Source: Lysobacteraceae bacterium NML91-0213
Lineage (GTDB): Bacteria; Pseudomonadota; Gammaproteobacteria; Xanthomonadales; Xanthomonadaceae
Length of the DNA: 64,000 nt
Assembly: GCA_002798175.1 (NCBI GenBank)
Contig: NWQL01000002.1
Coordinates: 554,754-618,753 of the forward strand
Reading direction: 5' to 3'
Below are positions 43,089-51,615 of this stretch, piece by piece. Within the stretch, counting starts at the first letter, position 1. Each line of letters starts with the position of its first letter. The position numbers and the translations under genes were made by a program. The notes under the pieces were generated by a model. That model was given only the letters and a program-made list of their open reading frames with translations, did not search any database and was not told the DNA's origin.

Positions 43089-44465
43089 ATGCAGACCCGC
43101 GCGGCCAGGGTGCTGGCAGGCCTCGGGCTGGCGACGCTGGCGGTGGTCGTGGTGGCGCTGGTCGCGGTGTGGCGGCTGGGCGGCGGGCCGGTGGTGCGCG
43201 AGTTCCTGCTCACCGGCGAAGTGCGCGAACTGGAGCCTGCGCGTTTCCAGTCGGCCCCGCTGCGCACGGCGCAGGGCGGACGCGACCTGGTCTACCTGCT
43301 GTCCACGCAATCGGAGACGGTGACCTCGCGCAGCCGCCGCGGCTCCGGCTCGCGCCGCCGCGAGTACCTGCACGTCGATCTCTGGGCGGTCGACCCCATC
43401 GCCGTGCAGGTGGCCTGGCGCCGCCGCGTGCACAGCTTCTCCGGGCGCGATCGCCTGGGCCGCGACCTGCGTGCCTTCACGATCCTCGGCGCCGATGGCG
43501 ACGTGCTGTGGCTGGGCGTGGATGGCCCGCGAGGCGTGGCGCTTGCCGACGGCCACGACATCGCCGATGGCGCGCTGCTCGACCGCCACAACCCGCACTT
43601 CGCCGGCCGGCGGGTCGACGAACCGGGCTTCATCGCGTTCGGGCGCCATGGCCTGCAGCTCACCCTCGATGACGCCAGCCAGTGGCGCGTGGATGCCGCC
43701 ACGCTGCAGGCGGCGCCACGCGATACCCCGCTGCCCGACCCCACGCGCGTGACCCCGCCGGCGATGACCGGGCACGGCAGCGCCGCGGCGTTCCGCCTGC
43801 GCGGCGCACGGATCGGCGACCGCTGGCTCGGCGTGCTCACCGACAGGGAGGCCGATTTCTACCGCAGGCCGCCGGTGGTGCCGGGACGTGGTCCAGACGA
43901 GCAGGCGGGGGTGATGTTCGATCACCTGGAGTCGCAGCATGTGCCGTCCCGCCTGGTGGAGACCGAAGCCGTGCCCTACCGGCTGTGGTCGGCGCGGGTC
44001 ACCGAGGTGTCCGCGGCACCGCGGGGCTGGCCTGCCCACATGCCCGACAACTGGGGGACCCGGCCCCGCTATTCCGATTACGCGGTCCTGCCCGACGCGC
44101 CCGCCTTCCTGCGCGCCGGCCTGCTGCGCGAACATCCGCTGGCCGAACACCCGCTGTGGTACCGCGCGCCGGACAGCATCCTGGTGATCCATGTCGACAG
44201 GCTCGGCGCCGCCGGGCGCCTCCAGCTGAGCCGCATCGCCGGGCCGTCGGGCACGCCGGTGTGGCAGGCCCCGCTGCCGTTCGACCGGCTGGACGCGGTG
44301 CTCCGCGGCGACCGCGACCTGGTGCTGCTGGGGACGGTGCCGCCGGCGCCCGGCGCCACCCCGGGGCCCGACGCGGGCCCTGCGCATCCCGCATTGGCGG
44401 GCATCGACATCGCAAGCGGCCGCACCCGCGTGCTCGACCTCGTCGCCGAAAGCCTGCGGCGCTGA
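43089..44465 (+). CDS. PA2928 family protein, membrane anchored
   Basis: About 458 aa, with one N-terminal membrane helix (VLAGLGLATLAVVVVALVAVW) and a large periplasmic part that appears beta-rich (repeated W/L-x-V-D patterns such as LWAVDPIAVQVAWRRRV and VLWLGVDGPRGVALADG, as in propeller proteins). It resembles the uncharacterised Pseudomonas PA2928 family. I prefer ATG 43089 because GGAG lies five bases upstream; ATG 43035 would add 18 residues. Function unknown. Confidence 0.75.
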   Translation: MQTRAARVLAGLGLATLAVVVVALVAVWRLGGGPVVREFLLTGEVRELEPARFQSAPLRTAQGGRDLVYLLSTQSETVTSRSRRGSGSRRREYLHVDLWAVDPIAVQVAWRRRVHSFSGRDRLGRDLRAFTILGADGDVLWLGVDGPRGVALADGHDIADGALLDRHNPHFAGRRVDEPGFIAFGRHGLQLTLDDASQWRVDAATLQAAPRDTPLPDPTRVTPPAMTGHGSAAAFRLRGARIGDRWLGVLTDREADFYRRPPVVPGRGPDEQAGVMFDHLESQHVPSRLVETEAVPYRLWSARVTEVSAAPRGWPAHMPDNWGTRPRYSDYAVLPDAPAFLRAGLLREHPLAEHPLWYRAPDSILVIHVDRLGAAGRLQLSRIAGPSGTPVWQAPLPFDRLDAVLRGDRDLVLLGTVPPAPGATPGPDAGPAHPALAGIDIASGRTRVLDLVAESLRR

Positions 44466-44490
44466 ACGGCGAACCGCGCCCGGCGCGGGT

Positions 44491-45252
44491 CTACTGGCGA
44501 GCCGCGAGCAGGTCCTGCAGGCGCGCCGCATCGCCCATGGCGTGCCCGCCGGCGGTGTTGTCGAGGATGCACCAGTTCGACGGAGCGCCGGCCGCGCCAG
44601 TGCGCATCGCCGTGGCCAGTGCGCCCAGGGCGACGTCGTCGTAGGCGCTGTAGTAGATGCGCGGCGCGCCGTGCCAGCGCCAGTACCGCCAGTCGCCGTG
44701 CGATCCACCCGGCTGCGCCGCCGCCGGCAGGCGCGCCGGGTCGGCGGCCACCCGCGCGACCCGGTAGCGCTGCCACAGCGCATCCACCGCCGGCTCGAAC
44801 CAGCTCGCGTGGCGCGGCTCGCAGGACACCGGCGCATCGCTGCGACGCCGCAGCATGGAGAAGAAGGTGCTGGCGGTGCGGGCATCGAAGCGCAGGCTTG
44901 GCGGCAGCTGCACCAGCAACCCGCCGAGCTTCGCGCCGAGCCCGGCGATGGAATCCAGGAACGCGCTGAGCGCATCCCCCGTGCCGTGCAGGCGTGCATC
45001 GTGGGTGATCGCCTGCGGCAGCTTCATCGAGAACCGGAAGTCCTTCGGCACGCTGCCGGCCCAGCGCTCGAACGTGCGCGGCTGGTGCGGACGGTAGAAC
45101 GTCGAGTTGATCTCCACGACGGAGAAGCGCGTTGCGTAGCGCGCCAGGTGGCTGTCTCCGGGGCCGAACAGGTGCATGTGCTGCGATGGAATCGACCAGC
45201 CGGCACAGCCGACCAGCAGCCGGCCGCCGCGGCCACGCCCGGGCGCCTTCAT
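44491..45252 (-). CDS. DUF72 domain protein
   Basis: 253 aa, TIM-barrel-like DUF72 (YecE family). Characteristic pieces are LLVGCAGWSIP, FSVVEINSTFYRPHQPRTFERWAGSVP, FRFSMKLPQAITHD and YYSAYDDV, with ILDNTAGGHAMGDA near the end. The family role is unknown; it is common in Xanthomonadaceae. The ATG at 45252 overlaps the stop of a 33-codon upstream ORF (ATGA), which supports the start. Confidence 0.88.
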   Translation of the reverse strand: MKAPGRGRGGRLLVGCAGWSIPSQHMHLFGPGDSHLARYATRFSVVEINSTFYRPHQPRTFERWAGSVPKDFRFSMKLPQAITHDARLHGTGDALSAFLDSIAGLGAKLGGLLVQLPPSLRFDARTASTFFSMLRRRSDAPVSCEPRHASWFEPAVDALWQRYRVARVAADPARLPAAAQPGGSHGDWRYWRWHGAPRIYYSAYDDVALGALATAMRTGAAGAPSNWCILDNTAGGHAMGDAARLQDLLAARQ

Positions 45253-45350
45253 GCCATGCACGCGCGCAGCAACAGGTTCAACACCACGGTCAGCACCACC
45301 GAGGCGATGATGCCGGGCAGACAGCCGGCGGTGCGGATGCGTGCGGGCAT
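45249..45350 (-). CDS. 33-aa single-pass membrane peptide
   Basis: MPARIRTAGCLPGIIASVV followed by LTVVLNLLLRACMA. One transmembrane helix (about residues 12-29) with a basic N-terminus. Its TGA overlaps the ATG of the DUF72 gene by four bases (ATGA), the arrangement of coupled genes. The RBS is weak. It could be a real micro-protein or simply a leader ORF that sets DUF72 translation. Confidence 0.45.
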   Translation of the reverse strand: MPARIRTAGCLPGIIASVVLTVVLNLLLRACMA

Positions 45351-45394
45351 CGAGCGGTATCCAGGGGCGGGCCCCCTGCATACCGGCCCGGGCG

Positions 45395-46120
45395 TCAACG
45401 CGATGGCGAGGCGGAGTCGAACAGCGTGGCGAAGCCGCCCCGGAACATGCGGCTGCCATCGAACGGCATCTCCCACTGCGACATGTCGCCGGCTTCCTGC
45501 TCCATCGCCCTGGCCGCCGCATCGCAGGCCGCGCGGTCGGCCCAGTTGATCCACGAGAACACGATGACCTCATCGTCGCGCGCCCGGGTCGCGCGGTAGA
45601 AGTCGGTGCGCTTGCCGTGCGGAACGTCTTCGCCCCAGGCCTCCACCACGCCCAGTGCGCCGGTCCTGCGCGCCATCTCCCAGCCCTTGGCGGCCATGTC
45701 GACGTAGGCGGCCTTCTGCTCCGCCGGCACCGCCAGCACGAAGCCCTGGTAGAAGGCGCCTCCGACCGTGTCGCCCTGCCCGTACACGGTCTCGAAACCA
45801 CCCCAGAACATCCGGCTGCCATCGAACGGCATCTGCATGTCGCGCATCGCCGGATCGGCGGACATCGCCTGCCACGCGGCATCGGCGCTGGCGCGGTCGG
45901 GCCAGGTGATCCAGGAAAAGGTGACCGATTCATCGTCCTTCGCATCCACAGCACGGTGGAAGTCGGTGAGCTTGCCGTGCGGCACGTCCTCGCCCCAGGT
46001 CTCGACCATGCGGGTGGCGCCATGCCGCTGGAACAGCGGCCAGCACTGGCGGGCGTGCTCGAGGTACTGCTGGCGGTTGGCGGTGGGGACGGCCGCGACC
46101 GACCCGGTGTGGTAGCTCAT
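45395..46120 (-). CDS. Doubled DUF1428 protein
   Basis: 241 aa made of two DUF1428 (E. coli YbaA-like, about 117 aa) units in one chain. Unit one contains VETWGEDVPHGKLTDFHRAV, SWITWPDRASADAAW and MPFDGSRMFWGGFETV. Unit two contains VEAWGEDVPHGKRTDFYRAT, SWINWADRAACDAAA and MPFDGSRMFRGGFATL. This is a tandem duplication and fusion. The fold is a ferredoxin-like dimer, so the fusion is likely a built-in dimer. AGGAGA precedes the ATG. Function unknown. Confidence 0.88.
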   Translation of the reverse strand: MSYHTGSVAAVPTANRQQYLEHARQCWPLFQRHGATRMVETWGEDVPHGKLTDFHRAVDAKDDESVTFSWITWPDRASADAAWQAMSADPAMRDMQMPFDGSRMFWGGFETVYGQGDTVGGAFYQGFVLAVPAEQKAAYVDMAAKGWEMARRTGALGVVEAWGEDVPHGKRTDFYRATRARDDEVIVFSWINWADRAACDAAARAMEQEAGDMSQWEMPFDGSRMFRGGFATLFDSASPSR

Positions 46121-46305
46121 CGTGGTGTTCTCCTGTGATGGCCGCATCCGGGGCAGCCGGAAGCCGGTGTGCCGGCGCCCGACGCAGTCGGCCGAACGTA
46201 CGACCGCGGTGGCGACGGCCACACGTGGATGCGCACCGCACTGTCCGGCCGCCGGCCGCCGTTGCGTTGGCCCGGATGCACCGGTGTCCGGTCAGGAGAT
46301 CTCCC

Positions 46306-47331
46306 ATGCGCACGTTCGTCCTTGCCGCCCTGCTGCTGCCGGGCCCCGCGCTGGCCGCATCCGTCGACGTGGTGATGTCCGGGCTCGACAATCCGCGCGG
46401 GCTGGCCTTCGCCGCCGATGGCAGCCTGTACGTCGCCGAGGCCGGCCACGGCGGGACCAGCCCCTGCATCTCCATCCGCGGCACTGCGTTCTGCCACGGC
46501 CCGAGTGGTGCCATCAGCCGGCTGCGGCATGGCCGGCAGGAACGCATCATCAGCGGCCTGCCGTCGATTGCCGACCCGGCCGCCACCGAGGCGGCTGGAC
46601 CGAACGGCATCTCGTTCCACGGCATGATCGGCTACGTGACGATGGGCTTTGCCGGGGTCGCACCCTCGGTGCGCGCCGAGTTCGGCGCGGCAGGCCGCGT
46701 GTTCGGCCACCTGCTGCGCTTCACCCCCGGCGGCACCTGGCGGGTGGTGGCCGACGTGTCCGCGCACGAGGCCAGGCAGAACCCCGCCGGCGGGCCGGTC
46801 GAGACCAACCCGTTCGGCGTGCTCTCCGAGGCCGCGGCCCACTACGTCACCGATGCCGCCGGCAACGCCCTGCTGCGCGTGGCGCCCTCAGGCGGCATCA
46901 CCACCGTGGCCACCTTCCCGTCGCGGCCCGCGGCCGGCACCGATGCGGTACCGACCGGCGTGGTGCGCGGCCCCGATGGCGCGCTGTACGTCGGCCAGCT
47001 CACCGGCGTGCCGTTCGCCGACGGCGCGGCCAGTGTGTTCCGCATCGCACCCGGCGGTTATCCGACGGTCTGGGCCAGCGGCTTCAAGACCATCATCGAC
47101 CTGGAATTCGCGGCCGACGGCAGCCTGTACGTGCTGCAGCACGCCAGTGGCCCGGTGTTCTTCGCCGGCCGGGGCCAGCTGCTGCGGGTGGCGCCGGATG
47201 GCAGCCGTTCGCTGGTGCTGGGGAACCTCGATCGTCCGACCAGCCTGGCCATCGGCCCCGACCGGGCGCTGTATGTCGCCAACCGCGGCATCACCCCGAT
47301 GGGCGGCGAAGTGCTGCGGGTGGTCCCCTGA
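46306..47331 (+). CDS. ScyD/ScyE family secreted beta-propeller protein
   Basis: 341 aa with a signal peptide (MRTFVLAALLLPGPALA). The body repeats GL-x-F-A-x-D-G-x-L-Y-V motifs (GLAFAADGSLYVAEAG, GVVRGPDGALYVGQLTG, LEFAADGSLYVLQHASG), as in NHL-like six-bladed propellers of the ScyD/ScyE family. In cyanobacteria relatives lie near scytonemin genes; here there is no such context, so a role in the envelope or periplasm is only inferred. AGGAG precedes the start. Confidence 0.87.
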   Translation: MRTFVLAALLLPGPALAASVDVVMSGLDNPRGLAFAADGSLYVAEAGHGGTSPCISIRGTAFCHGPSGAISRLRHGRQERIISGLPSIADPAATEAAGPNGISFHGMIGYVTMGFAGVAPSVRAEFGAAGRVFGHLLRFTPGGTWRVVADVSAHEARQNPAGGPVETNPFGVLSEAAAHYVTDAAGNALLRVAPSGGITTVATFPSRPAAGTDAVPTGVVRGPDGALYVGQLTGVPFADGAASVFRIAPGGYPTVWASGFKTIIDLEFAADGSLYVLQHASGPVFFAGRGQLLRVAPDGSRSLVLGNLDRPTSLAIGPDRALYVANRGITPMGGEVLRVVP

Positions 47332-47428
47332 GGGTCGCGGTGCCGCGTCGGGCATCGCCGATGCCGCGCCGGCCGGCCCGCATGCGCCGTTGACGCCTGC
47401 CTCATCGGGCATCGCGATACTCGCGCGC

Positions 47429-48244
47429 ATGCCCGAGGGTCCCTCGCTCGTCATCCTCCGCGAAGCCGCCGCCCGTTTCGCAGGGCGCAAGGTGTTGCGG
47501 GTCTCCGGCAACAGCAGCCAGGACATCGAGCGCATGCGCGGCCGCAAGGTGCTGGCGGTGCGCACCTGGGGCAAGCACTTCCTGCTGCAGTTCGACGGCT
47601 TCGCCCTGCGCATCCATTTTCTGCTGTTCGGCAGCTACCGCATCAACGAGGACAAGGCGACACCCCCACGGCTGTCGCTGGGCTTCAGCAAGGGCGAGGT
47701 GATGAACTTCTACGCCTGCTCGGTGCGTTACATCGAAGGCGACCTCGACGACAGCTACGACTGGAGCGCTGACGTGATGAGCGATCACTGGGACGCCGCC
47801 GCCGCGCGCCGCAGGCTGAGGGCACAGCCGGACACGCTGGCCGCCGATGCGCTGCTCGACCAGGACCTGTTCGCCGGCGTCGGCAACATCATCAAGAACG
47901 AGGTGCTGCACCGCATCCGCGTGCATCCCGAAAGCCGGGTCGGCGCCCTGCCACCGCGCAAACTCTCCGAACTCGTGGCCCAGGCGCGCGAGTACAGCTT
48001 CGACTTCTACCGCTGGAAAAAGGCCTTCGTGCTGAAGAAGAACTACCAGGTGCACACGAAGTCGACCTGTCCACGCGATGGCAACCGGTTGAGCTATCGC
48101 AAGCACCTGGGCCAGGCACAGCGCCGTGCGTTCTGGTGCGACGCGTGCCAGCGGCGGTATGGCGATCCCGTGCTGGCGGACACCGCGCCGCCGCCGGCAC
48201 GCAGCCGCAGCCGGGCGCGGCAATCGCCATGGACGGGCACGTGA
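47429..48244 (+). CDS. Endonuclease VIII-like DNA glycosylase (Fpg/Nei family)
   Basis: Base-excision repair glycosylase/AP lyase of 271 aa. The catalytic N-terminus is MPEGPSLV (Pro2, Glu3), Lys49 is in TWGKHFLLQF, and the helix-two-turn-helix is LLDQDLFAGVGNIIKNE. The C-terminal zinc finger is unusual: TCPRDG has one Cys where most members have two (then FWCDACQRR), so only three Cys are visible. The last 25 residues are a Pro/Arg-rich tail. Overlaps the CHAD gene. Confidence 0.9.
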   Translation: MPEGPSLVILREAAARFAGRKVLRVSGNSSQDIERMRGRKVLAVRTWGKHFLLQFDGFALRIHFLLFGSYRINEDKATPPRLSLGFSKGEVMNFYACSVRYIEGDLDDSYDWSADVMSDHWDAAAARRRLRAQPDTLAADALLDQDLFAGVGNIIKNEVLHRIRVHPESRVGALPPRKLSELVAQAREYSFDFYRWKKAFVLKKNYQVHTKSTCPRDGNRLSYRKHLGQAQRRAFWCDACQRRYGDPVLADTAPPPARSRSRARQSPWTGT

Positions 48245-49041
48245 CCGGAACCGTGCCGACGGGGACCGCCGCCCGCGCGCTGGCGCTGGCCCGCGCGGAA
48301 GCCGACGCGATCCTTGCCGCGCTGGTGCCGCAGGGCGACGTGCACGCCTCGATCCACGACGCGCGCAAGGCGATCCGGCGCCTGCGCGCGCTGCTGCAGC
48401 TGGTCGAGCCGCGGCTGGGGCTGGCTGGCGCCGACCGCATCCTGCAGCGCACCGGCGACAGCCTGTCCGCGTTGCGCGATGCCCACGCCACGATCGGCAC
48501 CGCGGAGCGCCTCGCCCGCGACGACGGGCGCTGGGAGGCGGTGATCGTCCGGCTGGCGCAGCGTCGCGATGCGTTGCTTGCCGCGGCACTGGTGCAGGAC
48601 CCGGGCTTCGAACGACGCCGCCGCTGGGTGCAACGTGCACTGGCGCGCATCGAGGCGGCACCGTGGCACCGCCTCAAAGCCGGTGACCTGCGCCGTGGCC
48701 TCGAGCGTGGCCAGCAACGCGTGGACAAGGCACGCCGGCGCGCCCGTCGTGATCCCCATCCCGACGCCCTGCATCGCTGGCGGCGCCGCGTACGCAAGCT
48801 GCGCATGCAGGTGGAGGCCGTCGGCGGCATCAAGCCCGGGCTGGTATCCGGCCGCGACCGCGGCCGGCATGCGGGCCGGGCCGGGGAACTGCACGCGCTG
48901 AGCGACCGGCTTGGACGCCGCCAGGACCTCGAGGTGCTGTACGCCCTGCTGGACGGCATGGACGGCCTGGAGGATCGCGAGCCGCTGCTCGCCCGGATCC
49001 GCGAGGCCGGGGCCAGGCTGGACCGGTCACTGGCCGGCTGA
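48229..49041 (+). CDS. CHAD domain protein
   Basis: 270 aa. The CHAD (conserved histidine alpha-helical) domain is seen in VHASIHDARKAIRRLRALLQL and DALHRWRRRVRKLRMQVEAV, both Arg/Lys- and His-rich helices that bind polyphosphate in other CHAD proteins. This makes a link to phosphate storage plausible, and the pst operon is in the same window, though far away. ATG 48229 overlaps the glycosylase gene by 16 bases; GTG 48241 would give the four-base GTGA overlap seen at other junctions here. Confidence 0.85.
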   Translation: MDGHVTGTVPTGTAARALALARAEADAILAALVPQGDVHASIHDARKAIRRLRALLQLVEPRLGLAGADRILQRTGDSLSALRDAHATIGTAERLARDDGRWEAVIVRLAQRRDALLAAALVQDPGFERRRRWVQRALARIEAAPWHRLKAGDLRRGLERGQQRVDKARRRARRDPHPDALHRWRRRVRKLRMQVEAVGGIKPGLVSGRDRGRHAGRAGELHALSDRLGRRQDLEVLYALLDGMDGLEDREPLLARIREAGARLDRSLAG

Positions 49042-49073
49042 CCCGGCTCGCCGGCGTGCGGGTCGGAGCCGAC

Positions 49074-50171
49074 CTACCGCGCTGCCGGTACGTCGCGCAC
49101 GGTGGTGATGATCGTGGCCATCAGCGCATGCAGCGCATCGCGGTGGCCGGTGCGTGCGGAGGCTTCACTGTCGTTGGAGGTCATCGCCACGGAGAGTTGC
49201 AACGACGGCACGATGTAGAGCATCTGCCCGCCGTAGCCCCAGGCGTAGCGCACCGGCTCACCGGCGATCTCCCGCAGGAACCAGCCATAGCCATAGGCAT
49301 CGCCGGTGAAGCGCGAGGCGGTGCGCGGCTGCCACGATGCATCGATCCACCCGGACGACACCAGCTGCCGGCCGTCGGTACTGCGCCCGCCATTGCGGTA
49401 CAGCTCACCGAATGCCAGCAACGAGCGGGTGCTCATCGCCATGTTGTTGCCGCCGAGATGGATGCCCTGCGGATCACGGTCCCAGGCGGTGATCGCGAAG
49501 CCCTGCTGCGGGCCCAGCCATTCGCGGGCGAGATCCAGCGTAGTTTGCCCGGTCGTGCCCGCCAGGATCGCCGACAGCAGGTGCGTCGAGCCGGTCGAAT
49601 ACAGCATCGCGCCACCGGGTTCGTCCACGAACGGCTGCGCCAGTGCCGCACGCACCCAGTTGCGGCTCGACACCCAGCGCCCGTAGTTGGCTCCCGACGT
49701 GCGGCCGAGTCCGGCCTGCATCGACAGCAGGTGGCCGATGGTCACCCGTGCCAGCCGCGGGTCCGGATCCGCCGGCAGGTCGGCGCGCAGCAGCGGAGCG
49801 ATCGGCTGATCGGTGCCATCCAGCACGCCCCTGTCGATGGCAATGCCGACCAGTGCCGACATCACCGATTTGGAGGCGGACTTGATGTTCGTGGGGGTAT
49901 CCGGGGTCGCGCCGCGGTAGCCGCGCTCGGCGACGGTGTCGCCCCCGTGCGCGATGGCCACCGCCTTCAAGGGCCCGATCGCCGCGGCCGAGTCGAGCAC
50001 GGCTTCCAGCCTGGTGCGCAGTTCCACCGGATCCGGCGCCAACGCGATGGCCGGGGGGGATGCCTGCGCCGGCATCGGCGTCGCCACGGCTCCGGCCGGC
50101 GGGTCCGCGCCACTGCAGGCCGCGGAGACACCCGCGGCACACAGCAACGCCACGCGGACGAGGCTTCGCAT
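49074..50171 (-). CDS. Serine hydrolase of the beta-lactamase/penicillin-binding fold, lipoprotein
   Basis: 365 aa from ATG 50171, which gives a lipoprotein signal with VSAAC (Cys19). The catalytic SxxK is Ser98-Ala-Ser-Lys101 in TNIKSASKSVMSALVG. YGYGWFLREIAG and YAWGYGGQMLYIVPSL follow, as in class C-like esterases and EstB proteins. No evidence that it acts on beta-lactams. In-frame ATGs at 50213 and 50243 would add 14 or 24 residues. Confidence 0.85.
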   Translation of the reverse strand: MRSLVRVALLCAAGVSAACSGADPPAGAVATPMPAQASPPAIALAPDPVELRTRLEAVLDSAAAIGPLKAVAIAHGGDTVAERGYRGATPDTPTNIKSASKSVMSALVGIAIDRGVLDGTDQPIAPLLRADLPADPDPRLARVTIGHLLSMQAGLGRTSGANYGRWVSSRNWVRAALAQPFVDEPGGAMLYSTGSTHLLSAILAGTTGQTTLDLAREWLGPQQGFAITAWDRDPQGIHLGGNNMAMSTRSLLAFGELYRNGGRSTDGRQLVSSGWIDASWQPRTASRFTGDAYGYGWFLREIAGEPVRYAWGYGGQMLYIVPSLQLSVAMTSNDSEASARTGHRDALHALMATIITTVRDVPAAR

Positions 50172-50321
50172 CCCCGCGCGCGCCCGCGGGCGCACGCCCG
50201 CGATCCGAGCCATGCCTGGTGTTTCTGGGATCAACCGCACCATCCACCCGCTTGCTGCCGTCCGGCCCGGCAGCGTAGGAACACCGCTGCAGCCGGATCG
50301 TGATCGATCGCGACGCGGCGC

Positions 50322-50936
50322 TCAGGAGCCGCGGCGCCAGACCAGGCAGCGGTTGTTTGCCGGCATCGCCACGTCGGCTGCGAGCCGCAGGCCTTCGGCC
50401 ATGGCCAGCACATTGCAGTGCTCGAGATCGCGGATGCCCGAGCGTGGATCGCGCGCCTTGAGCCAGGCGTCGAAGTCGCGGTTGCTGTCGCTGGTCCAGC
50501 GGCCGTCGTAGTTGAATGGACCGTAGGCCACCAGCACCCCGCCCGGCGCGCTGGCGAGGACCCGGCCGACGCCGCGGAAGAACGCTTCCACCGCGTCCAT
50601 GCCCATGATGTGCAGGGAGTTGGCGGTGAACACCGCATCCGCAGCCACCACGGGCCACGCCGGCTGCAGCACGTCCAGCACCAGCGGGGGCGGCGTGTTC
50701 GGCAGACCGGCCTCGGCGAGCCACGCGCGGATGCCGGGCAGGTTGTCGGCGAGATCCGACGTCTGCCAGCCCAGCCACGGCAACGCGGCGGCGAAGTGCA
50801 CCGCATGCTGGCCGGTGCCGCTGGCGATCTCCAGTACGCACCTGCGATCGGCGAAGTGATCCCGCAGCACGCCGAGGATGGGCTCGCGGTTGCGATCGCA
50901 GGCGGGGGCATGGGGCCGGGTCGGTGGACTGTGCAT
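50322..50936 (-). CDS. DUF938 SAM-dependent methyltransferase
   Basis: 204 aa class I methyltransferase. The SAM-binding loop is CVLEIASGTGQHAVHFAAALP, and NREPIL at the start plus NSLHIMGMDAVEAFFRGVGR and YGPFNYDGRWTSDSN are DUF938 signatures. The substrate is unknown; the family is usually a housekeeping gene in Xanthomonadaceae. The start is chosen at 50936; there is no strong RBS. Confidence 0.87.
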   Translation of the reverse strand: MHSPPTRPHAPACDRNREPILGVLRDHFADRRCVLEIASGTGQHAVHFAAALPWLGWQTSDLADNLPGIRAWLAEAGLPNTPPPLVLDVLQPAWPVVAADAVFTANSLHIMGMDAVEAFFRGVGRVLASAPGGVLVAYGPFNYDGRWTSDSNRDFDAWLKARDPRSGIRDLEHCNVLAMAEGLRLAADVAMPANNRCLVWRRGS

Positions 50937-51063
50937 GTGGCCATCGTGCAACACGAACCAGCTTGCTGCACCCACGCAGCCGCGCCTGCCGTCGCGCCGG
51001 TCTTTGGCGGTCCCGTCACGGCACCGGCCGGACCCTGTCGGCTTCCGACCGATGGAGATACCC

Positions 51064-51549
51064 ATGACCGACACCCGCGATCTCGAGAAGAAGTTCTGGA
51101 AAGCGCTCGACAAGGACCGGACCGTGATGCTTGGCGCAACGGGCGTCGCGCCGCGACCGATGACCGCGATGGCCGAGGACCAGCGTGCGCCGCTGTGGTT
51201 CTTCACCTCGACCGAAACCGAGCTTGCGCAGTCGCTGGAAGGCAGTGGCGCCGGCCACGCCGCCACGGTGTCGTTCGCATCGAAGGACCACGAGCTGTTC
51301 GCCACCATCACCGGCCAGGTGGTGATCGACAACGACCGCGCAGTGATCGACCGCCTGTGGAACCCCTTCGTGGCCGCCTGGTACGAGGACGGCAAGGACG
51401 ATCCCAAGCTGCGCCTGCTGCGCATGGACGCGGCCGAGGCACATGTCTGGCTCAACGAGAGCAGCCTGCTGGCCGGCGTCAGGATGCTGCTGGGCGCGGA
51501 TCCGAAGAAGGATTACGACGACAAGGTCGGCGACGTCCCGCTGCGCTGA
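51064..51549 (+). CDS. Pyridoxamine 5'-phosphate oxidase-like (general stress) FMN-binding protein
   Basis: 161 aa, split beta-barrel flavin-binding fold. It begins MTDTRDLEKKFWKALDKDRTVMLG and has PLWFFTSTETELAQSL, HELFATITGQVVIDNDRAVIDRLWNPFVAAWYEDGKDDPKL, the signature of the general stress protein 26-type subfamily. Such proteins bind FMN or F420 but have no known reaction. GGAGA lies six bases before the ATG. Confidence 0.88.
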   Translation: MTDTRDLEKKFWKALDKDRTVMLGATGVAPRPMTAMAEDQRAPLWFFTSTETELAQSLEGSGAGHAATVSFASKDHELFATITGQVVIDNDRAVIDRLWNPFVAAWYEDGKDDPKLRLLRMDAAEAHVWLNESSLLAGVRMLLGADPKKDYDDKVGDVPLR

Positions 51550-51554
51550 CCGGA

Positions 51555-51578
51555 TGCGGGCGGCCCAGGCCGCCCGCA
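51555..51578. terminator. Hairpin between convergent genes
   Basis: TGCGGGCGGCC (51555-51565) is complementary to 51568-51578 with only CA between, so the real loop will open a few pairs. It lies five bases after the FMN protein stop and before the DUF6151 stop. Confidence 0.55.
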
Positions 51579-51615
51579 CGCCCCTGGGGCCCGCGCAAAC
51601 CCACACGATGCCCGT

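Noticed and set aside
45253-46023. Upstream extension of the DUF72 frame
   Set aside because: It runs antiparallel in another frame through the doubled DUF1428 gene on the same strand and has Trp/Arg/Pro-rich noise; the ATGA junction sets the start at 45252.
49074-50171. Antibiotic-resistance beta-lactamase
   Set aside because: SxxK is present, but the sequence is of the broad serine-hydrolase/esterase group and nothing points to beta-lactam hydrolysis.
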